Below are positions 38,163 through 47,933 of a DNA stretch of 64,000 nucleotides, piece by piece. A model generated the notes under the pieces. The model was not told the DNA's origin and ran no database searches. It was given only the letters and a program-made list of their open reading frames with translations. The DNA lies in contig NZ_AP024883.1 of assembly GCF_024346955.1 (NCBI RefSeq), positions 2,480,001 to 2,544,000 of the forward strand, in the 5' to 3' direction. The position numbers were made by a program, and so were the translations under genes. Numbering within the stretch: the first letter of the stretch is position 1; each line of letters opens with the position of its first letter. The stretch is from Vibrio mangrovi. Its GTDB lineage: Bacteria; Pseudomonadota; Gammaproteobacteria; Enterobacterales; Vibrionaceae.

Positions 38163-38717
38163 TCAACGCGCCACCAGATATGCAGGAACCTCTTTAATAC
38201 TATCAAGCACAACATCAGCAAGAGATTCACCGGCTTCAGTCACTGGCTTCCCGGTACGGACCAGAATCGATGTGCCGACACCGGCAGCCTGAGCCGCCAT
38301 CAGATCGGCTGGTTTATCACCAACCATCACTGAATTTGCCATATCGATTTTAAGAAAATCACGGGCTGAGATAAACATACCGGGACGTGGCTTACGGCAG
38401 TCACAATCCTGCTTATATTTACCGACGCCGTGCTCCGGATGATGAGGGCAGTAATAGATACCATCAAATTCGACACCATGGTCAATGAAGTTCCAGTCCA
38501 TCCACTGAGTCAGACTCAAAAACCGGTCTTCGGTGAACATTCCCCGGGCAATCCCCGCCTGATTGGTCACCAACACCAGAAGATAGCCCATCTCCTTTAA
38601 CCGTTTTGTCGCTTCAAATACCCCATCGATGAAGTGAAAATCATGCTCATCATGAACATAACCACTATCAATATTGATCACTCCATCGCGATCCAGAAAC
38701 ACTGCTGGTTTAGCCAA
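38163..38717 (-). CDS. gmhB: Heptose 1,7-bisphosphate phosphatase GmhB
   Basis: A 184-residue HAD phosphatase for ADP-heptose synthesis (LPS inner core). The nucleophile motif is FLDRDGVIN with Asp9 and Asp11. The zinc loop CPHHPEHGVGKYKQDCDC separates it from related HAD proteins, and GDKPADL is motif IV. It is divergent from metNIQ, as in E. coli. Confidence 0.96.
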   Translation of the reverse strand: MAKPAVFLDRDGVINIDSGYVHDEHDFHFIDGVFEATKRLKEMGYLLVLVTNQAGIARGMFTEDRFLSLTQWMDWNFIDHGVEFDGIYYCPHHPEHGVGKYKQDCDCRKPRPGMFISARDFLKIDMANSVMVGDKPADLMAAQAAGVGTSILVRTGKPVTEAGESLADVVLDSIKEVPAYLVAR

Positions 38718-38780
38718 AGCTTTGCCCCATCCGACTGATTAATGCTGGCTATTATACTCAAACTCACTGTCGGAGATACA

Positions 38781-38809
38781 CCCAAATGACCTCCGGACAC
38801 AGTTTCAGC
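38781..38809. repeat. Dispersed intergenic repeat, copy 2
   Basis: The same CCCAAATGACCTC-N6-CAGTTTCAGC layout as 32231-32259, same orientation, 6.5 kb away. Confidence 0.7.
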
Positions 38810-38855
38810 TTTTTTCTTGTTCTTTTCCGGGTAAATTCCGTCAATATTGCTTTTT

Positions 38856-38871
38856 AGACGTCTAGACGTCG
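38856..38871. promoter_or_regulatory. Two tandem MetJ boxes
   Basis: AGACGTCT directly followed by AGACGTCG: one perfect and one seven-of-eight match to the met box. They lie 165 bp before metN. MetJ with S-adenosylmethionine should repress metNIQ when methionine is plentiful. Confidence 0.93.
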
Positions 38872-39036
38872 AAATTGATTGACTTCATTATCATGAAGCC
38901 ATAGCATCCACTACAAAATTGCAGGTGTTGTTCCGGTTGAATGAAATTTAACCTTTCTGATACACCACACCTCAGGGCACTATTGGTCATTTGAGGTGGA
39001 ATTTACAGGCTAAGTACGTCCTACTCAGGTTATCTA

Positions 39037-40071
39037 ATGATTGAAATAAATCGCGTAAACAAAGTGTTCGGCCAAGGCGATAAACAGATTCACGCCTTGA
39101 AGGACATCAACCTCCATATCCGGCAAGGGACTATATTTGGTGTTATCGGCTCTTCCGGTGCAGGAAAAAGTACGCTGATACGCTGTGTCAATATGCTGGA
39201 GTCGCCAACCAGTGGCGAAGTCATTGTCGATGGTGTCGATCTAACCAAGTTGAATGCATCCCAGCTGTGTCAGGCAAGACGGAATATTGGTATGATTTTT
39301 CAGCACTTTAATCTGCTGTCATCCCGTACTGTATTTGACAATATTGCTTTACCTCTCGAACTTGCCGGTCAGACTCAGGAACATATCAGACAAAAAGTCG
39401 ATGAGTTACTGACACTTGTCGGTCTTGCTGATAAGAAGCAAGCCTATCCGTCAAATCTCAGTGGCGGACAGAAACAACGGGTTGCGATTGCCCGGGCACT
39501 GGCCAGTGATCCCAAAGTCCTGCTGTGTGATGAAGCAACCAGTGCTCTGGATCCGGCAACGACTCAATCCATTCTGCAACTGCTCAAACAGATTAACCGT
39601 CAGTTGAACATCACTATTCTGCTGATTACCCACGAAATGGATGTGGTAAAAAGTATCTGTCATGAAGTTGCAATCATCGGTGACGGAGAACTGGTTGAGA
39701 AAGGCAGTATCAGCGATATTTTTGCCCATCCGAAAACAGATTTGGCACACCAGTTTATCCGTTCGACACTGGATTTATCCATTCCAGAGGATTACGAAAA
39801 CCGTCTCCACCCGGAGCGGGTTTCCGGTAGTTATCCACTCGTCCGGCTTGAGTTTACCGGTGCAACGGTTGATGCACCGCTGGTTTCACACATCTCACGG
39901 GATTTTAATATTGACGTCAATATTCTCAGCTCCGATCTGGATTATGCCGGTGGGGTTAAATTTGGCATGCTCGTCGCCGAACTTCTCGGAGAAGATGCAG
40001 ATGATCAGGCGGCGATCGAATATCTCCGCTCACATCATGTAAAAGTGGAGGTCCTTGGTTATGTCAATTAA
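39037..40071 (+). CDS. metN: Methionine ABC importer, ATPase MetN
   Basis: A 344-residue ABC ATPase. Walker A GSSGAGKST (39-47), signature LSGGQKQR and Walker B LLCDEATSALD are intact. A C-terminal NIL (ACT-like) domain (about 260-344) gives methionine feedback inhibition in E. coli. It overlaps metI by 11 bp. Confidence 0.98.
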   Translation: MIEINRVNKVFGQGDKQIHALKDINLHIRQGTIFGVIGSSGAGKSTLIRCVNMLESPTSGEVIVDGVDLTKLNASQLCQARRNIGMIFQHFNLLSSRTVFDNIALPLELAGQTQEHIRQKVDELLTLVGLADKKQAYPSNLSGGQKQRVAIARALASDPKVLLCDEATSALDPATTQSILQLLKQINRQLNITILLITHEMDVVKSICHEVAIIGDGELVEKGSISDIFAHPKTDLAHQFIRSTLDLSIPEDYENRLHPERVSGSYPLVRLEFTGATVDAPLVSHISRDFNIDVNILSSDLDYAGGVKFGMLVAELLGEDADDQAAIEYLRSHHVKVEVLGYVN

Positions 40072-40738
40072 CCTCATCACAGACTGGCTGAGTCAAAACA
40101 GTCATCTGATTCTGAATGCAACCTGGCAAACAGTCTATATGGTTGCCGTTTCCGGCCTGGTAGGTTTTCTTATTGGTATTCCGTTGGGTGTCATCCTTCA
40201 TACCACCAAATCAGGCGGATTGATGGAAAACCGCCGCTTTAACCGCATTCTAGGTGCAGTTGTTAACGTCGGCCGTTCAGTTCCGTTTCTGGTCCTGATG
40301 GTAGCGATTATCCCACTGACCAAACTACTGATCGGCACCTTCATCGGTACAACAGCGGCAATCGTCCCCCTGACTATAGGTGCGATTCCGTTTGTTGCCC
40401 GCTTAATTGAAGGTGCTCTGCTGGAAGTCCCGTCCGGATTGGTTGAAGCTGCACAGGCAATGGGCGCCAAACCGATACAAATCATTACGAAAGTTCTGCT
40501 GCCGGAAGCGATGCCAACTATACTCAACTCGGTCACCATCACTCTGGTTACTTTGGTGAGTTACTCGGCAATGGCAGGAACTGTCGGAGGTGGCGGCTTG
40601 GGTGACGTGGCAATTCGCTATGGTTTCTATCGCTATGACATTATCGTCATGGCCGTTACGGTCGTTATGCTCATTGTTCTGGTTCAGATTATTCAGTCGA
40701 TTGGCGATACAATTGTACGCCGGGTCGATCACAGATAA
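40061..40738 (+). CDS. metI: Methionine ABC importer, permease MetI
   Basis: A 225-residue inner-membrane permease with about five helices. The EAA-type loop EAAQAMGAKPIQIITKVLLP contacts MetN. The ATG at 40061, with GGAGG upstream inside metN, is preferred to the TTG six bases earlier. Confidence 0.97.
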   Translation: MSINLITDWLSQNSHLILNATWQTVYMVAVSGLVGFLIGIPLGVILHTTKSGGLMENRRFNRILGAVVNVGRSVPFLVLMVAIIPLTKLLIGTFIGTTAAIVPLTIGAIPFVARLIEGALLEVPSGLVEAAQAMGAKPIQIITKVLLPEAMPTILNSVTITLVTLVSYSAMAGTVGGGGLGDVAIRYGFYRYDIIVMAVTVVMLIVLVQIIQSIGDTIVRRVDHR

Positions 40739-40800
40739 ACAATAAAATACATCAATAATTCATTGATAAAAATTCAGAGTTTTAAATCAAGGAGAAGCAC

Positions 40801-41610
40801 ATGAAATTTAGTCTAAAGGGTCTGTTGACTATTGCTACGGCCGCTTCAGCGCTCGTACTGGCAGGATGCGGTGAAAAAACTGCCGATAACCATAAAATCA
40901 AAGTCGGTGTGATGGCCGGTGCAGAAGCACAAGTGGCAGAAGTTGCCCAGAAAGTAGCAAAAGACAAATATAACCTTGATGTCGAACTGGTAACATTTAC
41001 TGATTACGTCACACCAAATGCTGCGCTTGATGATGGCTCTATTGATGTCAACGCATTCCAGCACAAGCCATATCTGGATCAGCAGATTGCAGATCGCGGT
41101 TACAAACTAACCATTGCCGGCAACACTTTCGTTTACCCAATTGCCGGATATTCAAAAAAAGTAAAATCAGTTGATGAACTGAAAGCAGGTGATCGTATCG
41201 CAGTGCCGAATGATCCGACCAATCTGGGTCGTTCTCTGATCCTACTTCAGCAACAGGGGTTGATTAAATTACGTGATGACGCCGGACTGAAAGCAACAGT
41301 TCAGGATATTACTGAAAATCCGAAGAATCTGGAAATTCTTGAACTGGATGCCGCACAACTGCCACGCTCACTGGATGACGTAGCGATTGCAATCATCAAT
41401 ACAACTTTTGCCAGCCAGTTAAATCTGTCACCAGAAAAAGACGGTATTTTTGTTGAAGATAAAGAATCTCCATACGTGAACCTGATCGTTGCCCGTGAGA
41501 ATAACGTCAACGATGAAAACGTGAAAAACTTTGTCAAAGCCTACCAGACTGAAGAAGTCTACGACGCCGCGATGAAAACATTTAACGATGGTGTTGTAAA
41601 AGGTTGGTAA
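40801..41610 (+). CDS. metQ: Methionine-binding lipoprotein MetQ
   Basis: A 269-residue periplasmic binding lipoprotein; LAGC gives lipidated Cys23. KIKVGVMAGAEAQVAEVA and VNAFQHKPYLD are family motifs, the latter in the methionine pocket. AAGGAG precedes the ATG. It completes metNIQ. Confidence 0.97.
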   Translation: MKFSLKGLLTIATAASALVLAGCGEKTADNHKIKVGVMAGAEAQVAEVAQKVAKDKYNLDVELVTFTDYVTPNAALDDGSIDVNAFQHKPYLDQQIADRGYKLTIAGNTFVYPIAGYSKKVKSVDELKAGDRIAVPNDPTNLGRSLILLQQQGLIKLRDDAGLKATVQDITENPKNLEILELDAAQLPRSLDDVAIAIINTTFASQLNLSPEKDGIFVEDKESPYVNLIVARENNVNDENVKNFVKAYQTEEVYDAAMKTFNDGVVKGW

Positions 41611-41641
41611 AACCGACACGATTAATTCGTCTCAATATAAA

Positions 41642-41668
41642 CAAGGGCATTTCATGCCCTTGTTCTCT
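41642..41668. terminator. Terminator of metNIQ
   Basis: CAAGGGCAT / ATGCCCTTG around TTC, followed by TTCTCT. It also lies just past the stop of the convergent DUF2310 gene. Confidence 0.8.
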
Positions 41669-41675
41669 GTCACTG

Positions 41676-42455
41676 CTATTTCAGATAATCCCACGACAAA
41701 TTCGAAACAAGCCGGCACGAATCACATTTAAAATGAAAAATATCATGCAATGGTTCATCTAAGCGCCATGGTTTTCCACAGCCGGGACAACAACGCTTTT
41801 GTTCTTCTTCCAGACTCATTCCACCAACCCGATACTGATAGTAGTAAGTCGGAATTTTAGTCAGATACTCAATCCGGCCCCGTAAATCCCATCCCCGCCG
41901 GAAGAGATCACTTTCTGGTTGCATGATTTCTTTCAGAGCCGCATGTTCAGCCTGACATCCACCAGCCATCTGTAATTCGTCACACGCCTGCCATTCCGTC
42001 TGCCACTTGATGAGCGCTTTATGATCACCGTTAAATGTAGCCGGAATACGGTACAAAGGAACTGGCAGCAGGTTTTCACCATTCCGCAACGGCGAACAGG
42101 TATGAACATAAGTCGTATATAACACCTGCCATTCGCGATGCTCTGCCGTGTCCGTTTGCTCGGAGTGAATATCCTGGCCCAGAACCCTGACTTTCGGAGC
42201 TAACAGACTGGCCTCGGCCAGGCGGTTCATACAAACCTGGACGAAGTCTGAATGATATTTCGGATGCAGACTCTGCTTTTCCGGACAGAGAACCCGGACA
42301 AAAAATTCACCGTCACCCATCACAACCGGAAATTCCCGCCCCAGAATCTGCCCCTGAAAACGTAACGCTTCCAGCAGACCTGAAATCGCCCGTTCAACAG
42401 CAGAAACAGTTGTATTGTCAAAACATTCAAACTGGAGTTCAGCAACATAACTCAT
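41676..42455 (-). CDS. Zinc-ribbon protein (DUF2310)
   Basis: A 259-residue cytosolic protein. The C-terminal zinc ribbon has CPGCGKPW and CDSCRL, a pair of CxxC knuckles. The rest, starting SYVAELQFECFDN, matches the DUF2310 family of possible nucleic-acid-binding proteins found in Vibrio and relatives. Function unknown. In Vibrio this gene normally lies near metQ and syd (recollection), so the 17.6 kb after it here looks inserted. Confidence 0.8.
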   Translation of the reverse strand: MSYVAELQFECFDNTTVSAVERAISGLLEALRFQGQILGREFPVVMGDGEFFVRVLCPEKQSLHPKYHSDFVQVCMNRLAEASLLAPKVRVLGQDIHSEQTDTAEHREWQVLYTTYVHTCSPLRNGENLLPVPLYRIPATFNGDHKALIKWQTEWQACDELQMAGGCQAEHAALKEIMQPESDLFRRGWDLRGRIEYLTKIPTYYYQYRVGGMSLEEEQKRCCPGCGKPWRLDEPLHDIFHFKCDSCRLVSNLSWDYLK

Positions 42456-43207
42456 AAATATGACTCACTACTTAATTTCCGATTAAGGGCCATAATTATA
42501 GGGCAAATCTTCAGTTGTATTTTCAAATTTTTCACATCTAATACCAATAATAATCTATTTTTAATTTTATACATATTGTGTTGTAAAAAAGGATGTCGAT
42601 ATATTGAACACAATACAGATCTTCGAGTTTTCTCTATTGGTTTATGCATATGTTTAATTCCATCAGCCATCAAAGTAACTGTGGCCTTTTCAAACATTAC
42701 TTTTTCACATTTAAGGTAATTGATCCAGTCTTTAAATTACCAAGTTTTTACCCTTACAAAATACTGTCCTCCAATATTGCACTGCAATCTAACCAGTATC
42801 TCTTTAGATATCGATAATTTCGATGATGTTGTCGAAATTATCCGTTAGCACCCGGATGGAAAATTTCGTATTTTGATAATAGGCTAGGTGGCAGAGGATA
42901 TATGCTTGTTCGTAAAAAGCTATTTCAATATAGCATCTTCCTTTGACATGATATGCAGACGCATTTGTAATTTTGCGCAGCTGCTATTCATCCTTTAGGT
43001 ATCCCGCGCTATACAGCACTGACACCAGTACTTCGGCAAATAAGCACCAACAACCAACACAAGACAATGATACACCGTAGGTAGAGATATTTAATAATCG
43101 ATGCTATCAGACTGAATGTATCTACCAAAAGGAAAATGAAGAATAAAAACACGGCGTCGAGAAACTGCGCCCTCCAGAGGTCACCAATACTAACCTTTCG
43201 CTGAGAG
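42456..43207. other. Long non-coding left margin of the accessory region
   Basis: About 750 bp without a convincing gene. An 81-residue minus-strand frame at 42452-42697 overlaps the DUF2310 start and looks spurious. At 42813-42842 GATAATTTCGA and TCGAAATTATC form an 11-bp perfect stem with an 8-base loop. Short plus-strand stretches near 43000-43130 look like decayed coding sequence broken by stops, family not recognised. Confidence 0.45.
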
Positions 43208-43378
43208 ATGAACGATCAATTGCTCATCTACAGGATTCTAGTTGGTGATTTTCAGAAAACAAAATTCTACGGAACAGTTAGTTCATCGGCCCTGGCCGTT
43301 TTACTAGCTAACACAATTTCTGTCGTGATTGGGGCTATGCTTCGGCAGGAAATTAAGTGGCGGTATATGCTGCCTTAG
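43208..43378 (+). CDS. Possible 56-residue membrane peptide
   Basis: An ATG frame of 57 codons that ends 7 bp before the acyltransferase ATG. It has one hydrophobic stretch (SSALAVLLANTISVVIGAML) and basic ends. The ribosome site (GAGAG close to the ATG) is weak. The tight spacing suggests coupling; the alternative is a chance frame in a promoter region. Confidence 0.35.
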   Translation: MNDQLLIYRILVGDFQKTKFYGTVSSSALAVLLANTISVVIGAMLRQEIKWRYMLP

Positions 43379-43385
43379 GAGGAAT

Positions 43386-44588
43386 ATGATGAGCCCAACT
43401 ACTATAGAGATCAACGCTGTACAGAACGAACATGACGAATCTCGTATGGAACAACCAACAAAAGCGGTCATGCCGCCAAACCGTCCAAAACTTCTATCGC
43501 TCACCGGTAGTAGATTTTGGGCTGCCTTCTTAGTTTTTTTATTTCACGCCTCTATTCCTAGCGATCTCGCTCCGTATGCAGATCCAACCATAGAGCACAT
43601 ATTTGCAGCTATTGTAAGTAAAGCCGGCTGGGTAGGAGTTTCGTTTTTCTTTATACTAAGCGGATTCGTTATGGTATGGTCGGCCAGAGATAATGATACC
43701 GTTGGCAATTTTTACTTAAGGCGTTTTGCGAAAATTTATCCGACTCATTGTTTAACCTGGGCTATTGCGCTCGCTTTAGGTGTGGTAAGTATAGGGGCAT
43801 ACAAAATATGGTTGTCAAACCTCCTGCTAGTAAATTCATGGGTAAATGACGTTAAATATTTCTTTGTTGTAAACAGACCCAGTTGGTGTCTTTGTGACGA
43901 AATCCTTTTTTACCTATTGTTTCCCATGCTATTTAAAGCGATGAAAGCAATACCAAAAAAATTCGACTTGTTGGGAATAGGTGTTGCAGTTGTCGCATCG
44001 TTACTCATACAGATCTTTATTTACTTTTGGGTTGAACCAAATCATATGATGCCCTATTATCCGGTTTCACAACGACAGTTTTGGTTTTCGTATATATTTT
44101 TCCCGTCACGTCTATTTGAGTTTGTCTCTGGGATGTTTGTTGCGCGGTTGCTGATATATGGACGTGTCCCCGTGTTACCCAAAGCTGCTGCACTTACTTT
44201 GCTTATTGCAGTATATATAGGAGCAATGTTCCTTCCATACCAATTTGGTTTAAATGTTATTTACATCATTCCTGTTAGTTTGTTAATTGTTTCAATTGCT
44301 AATGATGATTTGAACGCCAAGAAAAACATACTAAACCGAAAGTCTTCTATATGGCTTGGAGAGATATCCTATGCATTTTATATGGTCCACTTTTTAGTCC
44401 TTTTTGTCTTATTCAAGCTATTGGACGGAAAAAAATTAGATTTTATGGAAGGGACAGCGATTCTTGCTATAGCACTGATCTTGTCAGTTTCATGCGCATC
44501 GTTAGTTTATCGATACTTTGAGATTCCAATGAATAGGAAAATACTGGATATTTTCAGACCAAAATTTTTGAAAACTATTACAGAATAG
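43386..44588 (+). CDS. Acyltransferase-3 family membrane protein
   Basis: A 400-residue integral membrane protein of the acyltransferase_3 (OafA/YrhL) family, whose members O-acylate sugars and lipids. RFWAAFLVFLFHASIPS holds the conserved histidine, followed by about nine more hydrophobic segments and FFFILSGFVMVWS. Start chosen at 43386 after TAGGAGGAAT. The 35-residue N-terminus before the first helix is polar. Substrate unknown. It stands alone, 3.0 kb from the exporter, with the LysR and reductase genes between. Confidence 0.82.
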   Translation: MMSPTTIEINAVQNEHDESRMEQPTKAVMPPNRPKLLSLTGSRFWAAFLVFLFHASIPSDLAPYADPTIEHIFAAIVSKAGWVGVSFFFILSGFVMVWSARDNDTVGNFYLRRFAKIYPTHCLTWAIALALGVVSIGAYKIWLSNLLLVNSWVNDVKYFFVVNRPSWCLCDEILFYLLFPMLFKAMKAIPKKFDLLGIGVAVVASLLIQIFIYFWVEPNHMMPYYPVSQRQFWFSYIFFPSRLFEFVSGMFVARLLIYGRVPVLPKAAALTLLIAVYIGAMFLPYQFGLNVIYIIPVSLLIVSIANDDLNAKKNILNRKSSIWLGEISYAFYMVHFLVLFVLFKLLDGKKLDFMEGTAILAIALILSVSCASLVYRYFEIPMNRKILDIFRPKFLKTITE

Positions 44589-44996
44589 TATTGTTTATAG
44601 ATGCGTATGATTCTTCACTTAATAGTGATATTTATTTTTTATTAAGATGTCATATTTTTCTGTAACTCACTTAAATGTGAAAATTTATATATATAATCAT
44701 CTAACTTTTTACTTTTCGCCATATATGGCTTGCTATCACCACAGTACTAAACGGAGTGTTTTACATTAATATTTCTCAGTATATTAATTTTTACTTGGTC
44801 TAAATGTATAAAACTGTATACCACCTTTTTGTATTGTATTTCTTCATACCATAACTAGTTTTGTCGGTCTTTGTTGCCGACAAAACTCACTACCCTCGAA
44901 TTCTCAGATTAGAACTGAAAGACAATATATCTTACTTCAAACAACTAAGTTTCAGGAAGCTGTTATGCAACATTCGAGTCTTGTAGAACGTATTTA
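44589..44996. other. AT-rich non-coding stretch with a hairpin
   Basis: No ORF is seen. AGTTTTGTCGG (44857-44867) and CCGACAAAACT (44877-44887) form a perfect 11-bp stem with a 9-base loop. A weaker CTTAATA/TATTAAG pairing near 44619-44647 may end the acyltransferase transcript. Confidence 0.5.
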
Positions 44997-45215
44997 TCTA
45001 GCAAATTTATCCAACCAGGATAGTCGATTCAGGTTTTCAGGGAGGGTTACATACCGAACAACCGAACATATAGGAATAAAATTCTTAATATGAACTAGTT
45101 CAGAGACATCAGTAAAATGAGAAAGTGGACAGAAGAATAGATAGCTAAATATAACGAAAAACTTCTCCATGACGTACTCGATACATTAACACCATGAGAA
45201 TATATAACCCAATAA
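44997..45215 (+). pseudogene. IS3-family transposase orfB, C-terminal remnant
   Basis: Read in one frame with stops allowed, this gives SSKFIQPG, then NNRTYRNKILNM, then IAKYNEKLLHDVLDTLTP and EYITQ. These match the end of IS3-family OrfB (IQPGKP, ERFNRTYRxEVLxMYLF, W..YNExRPHxxLxxLTPxEY). At least four in-frame stops and loss of the DDE core upstream make it a dead fragment. It lies near the left end of the accessory region. Confidence 0.8.
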
Positions 45216-45298
45216 ATAGGCTAAAAATTAAATTAACCGCACAACAAGCTGATGATTATCATAGACATATTCAGTAAAGTTAAACAAGAAATTTAATA

Positions 45299-46177
45299 TT
45301 ATATATGATGAAGCAAGGGATCCTGAAAAACTGATGTAATCATATTCGTGAGTTTTAAGGTATCTATGTAAGGAGAGTCTGTTCTATACAAAAGCTCGAT
45401 CTGAAACTTCTCAAACCGGCCATGTAGATCATGAATCTTTATCTTGTCACGTACATCTCGATTAATTGAACAACGCATAACCAAAGCTACCCCCTTACCT
45501 TCAGAGACACTGGAAAATAATACGGGATAAGATCCGCATTCAATGATTCTCTTCGGCATGATTCCCCCCTCTTGTATTAATATATCACAGTTTCGCATTA
45601 AGGCTGATTTTCTGCTGCTGAGCAAAAAATGTTCTCCATCAAGGATGGAGATTTTATTGATGGTTGGAAAATTTCTCTCAGTAATGAGAACTAAATCAGT
45701 AGAAAATAATGATAGTCGAGCATGTCGTACATCAGAAAAACCGGAACCAATTATTACCATATCTAATTCATTTTTTTCGTAGGAGTTAAGTAAACTTATT
45801 GTGTTCCCGATACAAATATCAATGCATTGATCTATATTGTTGCTTAAATCTATCAATAAACTAGCTATATAAGGTGGTAAACAGTCAATTAATCCAATTC
45901 GGATGCTGGGGGTGTTATGCTTTAAGGATGCAATTTTTTTCTTACAATCTTCCTCAAGTTCTAATATCTTTATTGCGTATTCATAAAGTATTTTCCCTTG
46001 TGCTGTAAGTGATATCCTATTTTTACGACGATCAAACAAGGTAATACCGAATCTATCTTCCAGATTTCTAAGACGATGAGATATACTCGATTGTACTCTG
46101 TTCAGACGCGCTGAAGCTTGAGTGATGTTTCCTATTTTTGCTACGGTGACAAAAGCAAGAAGTTCACTGGTCTTCAT
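45299..46177 (-). CDS. LysR-family transcriptional regulator
   Basis: A 292-residue LysR regulator. The N-terminal winged helix shows LLAFVTVAKIGNITQASARL and SSISHRLRNLEDRFGITLFDRR, and the effector-binding domain spans about 90-285. Start at 46177 after GGAGG; a 5-residue longer frame is less likely. It lies 211 bp downstream of the aldo/keto reductase on the same strand, not divergent from a target as LysR genes often are. Effector unknown. Confidence 0.88.
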   Translation of the reverse strand: MKTSELLAFVTVAKIGNITQASARLNRVQSSISHRLRNLEDRFGITLFDRRKNRISLTAQGKILYEYAIKILELEEDCKKKIASLKHNTPSIRIGLIDCLPPYIASLLIDLSNNIDQCIDICIGNTISLLNSYEKNELDMVIIGSGFSDVRHARLSLFSTDLVLITERNFPTINKISILDGEHFLLSSRKSALMRNCDILIQEGGIMPKRIIECGSYPVLFSSVSEGKGVALVMRCSINRDVRDKIKIHDLHGRFEKFQIELLYRTDSPYIDTLKLTNMITSVFQDPLLHHI

Positions 46178-46388
46178 ATAAAACCTCCACATTAGAAATT
46201 TTTTAATAAAAACTACAGACTCATTAATAATAACTAGATGCTAAAATTTCAAATTTTAAGTTGGACGACAAAAATTTTATTTATAAATGGAAAATTGTAA
46301 TGAATAATTAGTTACTGTTTTACAGATAAACTACGTTAATCACTAACACACATCCCATTGCATCATTTGTATAGGAGGGTCTCCCCTC

Positions 46389-47414
46389 TTATTCCTCGTG
46401 CTCAATAGAGCTCGTATTACCTCTCTCACTATCGAGTTGCTTCATAAGCTCTTCAGGATAGCGGGAACCTTGGATAGCATCTTTCGGAAACAATGCTTCT
46501 ACAGATGCAACATTTTCTTGATTAAGCGATCTTTCAAACACTCTAAAAACGTCCAGCAGTTGCGTGCGAGTTCGCGCGCCAATAACAGGTACAAAGGATG
46601 GCTGTTTGGCTAATACCCATGCTACGGCAAGCTGGGCAGGAGTCATCTTATGATCTGCGGCATACTCATGAAATTTCATAATCGCCGCAACATTTTGCTC
46701 TCCAGTTTTTCCACGAAAACGAGGCATATTTGCACGGCGATCGCCTTTTCTACCTATCTTACTTCCCGTCAGTAATCCACGAGACAGAACACCATATAGC
46801 GTCGCACCGATCCCCAACGAAGTAAGCGCAGGAAAAATCGCTTGCTCTGGTTCACGACAGATAACGGAATATTCAATTTGTAGATCGGATATAGGATGCA
46901 CCTTCGCAGCACGCGTAATTGTTTCGATGCCCACCTCAGAAAGGCCAATATTACGAACATAGCCAGCTTTCACTAGATCGGCAATCGCGCCTACAGTCTC
47001 TTCAATAGGCACTGATGGGTCAAGGCGTGAAGGTCGATACACATCAATAACATCGACTCCGAGACGCTTCAGACTGTAAGTTACAAAATTTTTCACAGCC
47101 TCCGGACGTGCATCGAAACCAACAAAACAGCCATCTGGTCCAATCATTGCACCAAATTTTACCGATATTTGTATCTTGTCACGTAATCCCTTAATACCAC
47201 GACGAACTAATAGTTCATTTAGGCCAGAGGAATAAAAATCGCCCGTATCAATGAGTGTAACACCGCGCTCGATAGCTTCTCGAATGGTGGCAATACCTTC
47301 ATTTACGTCCGACATTCCATAGGCACCAGACATAGCCATACAGCCAAGAGCTATAGGAAACACCTGCGGACCGGTACTACCGAGTTGAATCTTGGAATTG
47401 GAATTCATTTTCAT
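46389..47414 (-). CDS. Aldo/keto reductase
   Basis: A 341-residue (beta/alpha)8 oxidoreductase. Asp56 and Tyr61 (DTGDFY) and Lys86 (ISVKFG) of the usual tetrad are present, but the histidine expected in the HRxDP segment is Ser129 (VYRPSRLDP). This YRP-type variant occurs in a subgroup of the family (recollection). AAAGGA lies before the start. GTTTA-N2-TAAAC at about 47432-47443 could be an operator. Substrate unknown; a role in the nearby operon's pathway is possible but unproven. Confidence 0.87.
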   Translation of the reverse strand: MKMNSNSKIQLGSTGPQVFPIALGCMAMSGAYGMSDVNEGIATIREAIERGVTLIDTGDFYSSGLNELLVRRGIKGLRDKIQISVKFGAMIGPDGCFVGFDARPEAVKNFVTYSLKRLGVDVIDVYRPSRLDPSVPIEETVGAIADLVKAGYVRNIGLSEVGIETITRAAKVHPISDLQIEYSVICREPEQAIFPALTSLGIGATLYGVLSRGLLTGSKIGRKGDRRANMPRFRGKTGEQNVAAIMKFHEYAADHKMTPAQLAVAWVLAKQPSFVPVIGARTRTQLLDVFRVFERSLNQENVASVEALFPKDAIQGSRYPEELMKQLDSERGNTSSIEHEE

Positions 47415-47882
47415 GGGTATCCTTTCAGTGCTTGTTTAAATAAACGTTTCTACTAACGTGACATCCCACACAAACCCGGCATATCGTGGGTTACTCAGTA
47501 TCAATTTTAAACCCACCCAGCCATTGTTGGACTGTACACAGAAAAACGTCTAAGCGTTCCAACTGTAGCGATATTTGGAACGGCTATTTACTCGATCTTT
47601 TGTTTGATAAAAAATATTCTGCATCACACGAACTAAGTATTTTCCATGGGAGCTTTCACTCAGAACAAAAATGGGAAAATTTCCTTGCTTGTCGCACCAG
47701 ATGTTTCGAGAATAATGGGAAACATCCCATATTCTATATTTTATTGAGTCATAAACCATTTGACCCATATTTCATAGTTCACTAATAGTAGTTTTCCCGA
47801 CTTATAAAACACAGCGGGGCTACGATAGTTATATATGTAATATATATTCTTATTAAACAATAAGATTGTAACTTTCGGTTTA

Positions 47883-47933
47883 TACCTAACAAGGAAGTAG
47901 TTAAACACGTATAAATTGTATAGGGTAATTTTA
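47883..47933 (+). repeat. 51-bp inverted repeat, left arm
   Basis: Starts TACCTAACAAGG and contains CACGTATAAATTGTATAGGG. Its reverse complement occurs at 48250-48300 with two mismatches in 51 bases, and weaker similarity continues about 13 bases further out. The arms are 316 bp apart. The right arm lies in the exporter promoter region. Confidence 0.9.

Larger units (their letters stand above)
38718..39036. other. Divergent region gmhB / metN with leader
   Basis: About 320 bp. It contains a dispersed repeat copy, two MetJ boxes, and a possible leader hairpin (ACCTCA ... TGAGGT at about 38969-38997) before metN. No ORF. Confidence 0.6.

Noticed and set aside
38872..39036. SAM riboswitch in the metN leader
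   Set aside because: The leader lacks a recognisable SAM aptamer core; two MetJ boxes already explain methionine control.
42452..42697. 81-residue minus-strand frame upstream of the DUF2310 gene
   Set aside because: It overlaps the DUF2310 start, has no ribosome site worth naming and looks like random AT-rich translation.
43000..43385. Integron attC-like sequence near the acyltransferase
   Set aside because: No paired R/L core sites around a variable hairpin could be found, and there is no integrase gene.
47486..47785. 99-residue plus-strand frame
   Set aside because: It conflicts with an equally open minus-strand frame at 47550-47768 and neither resembles a known family; not called as a gene.
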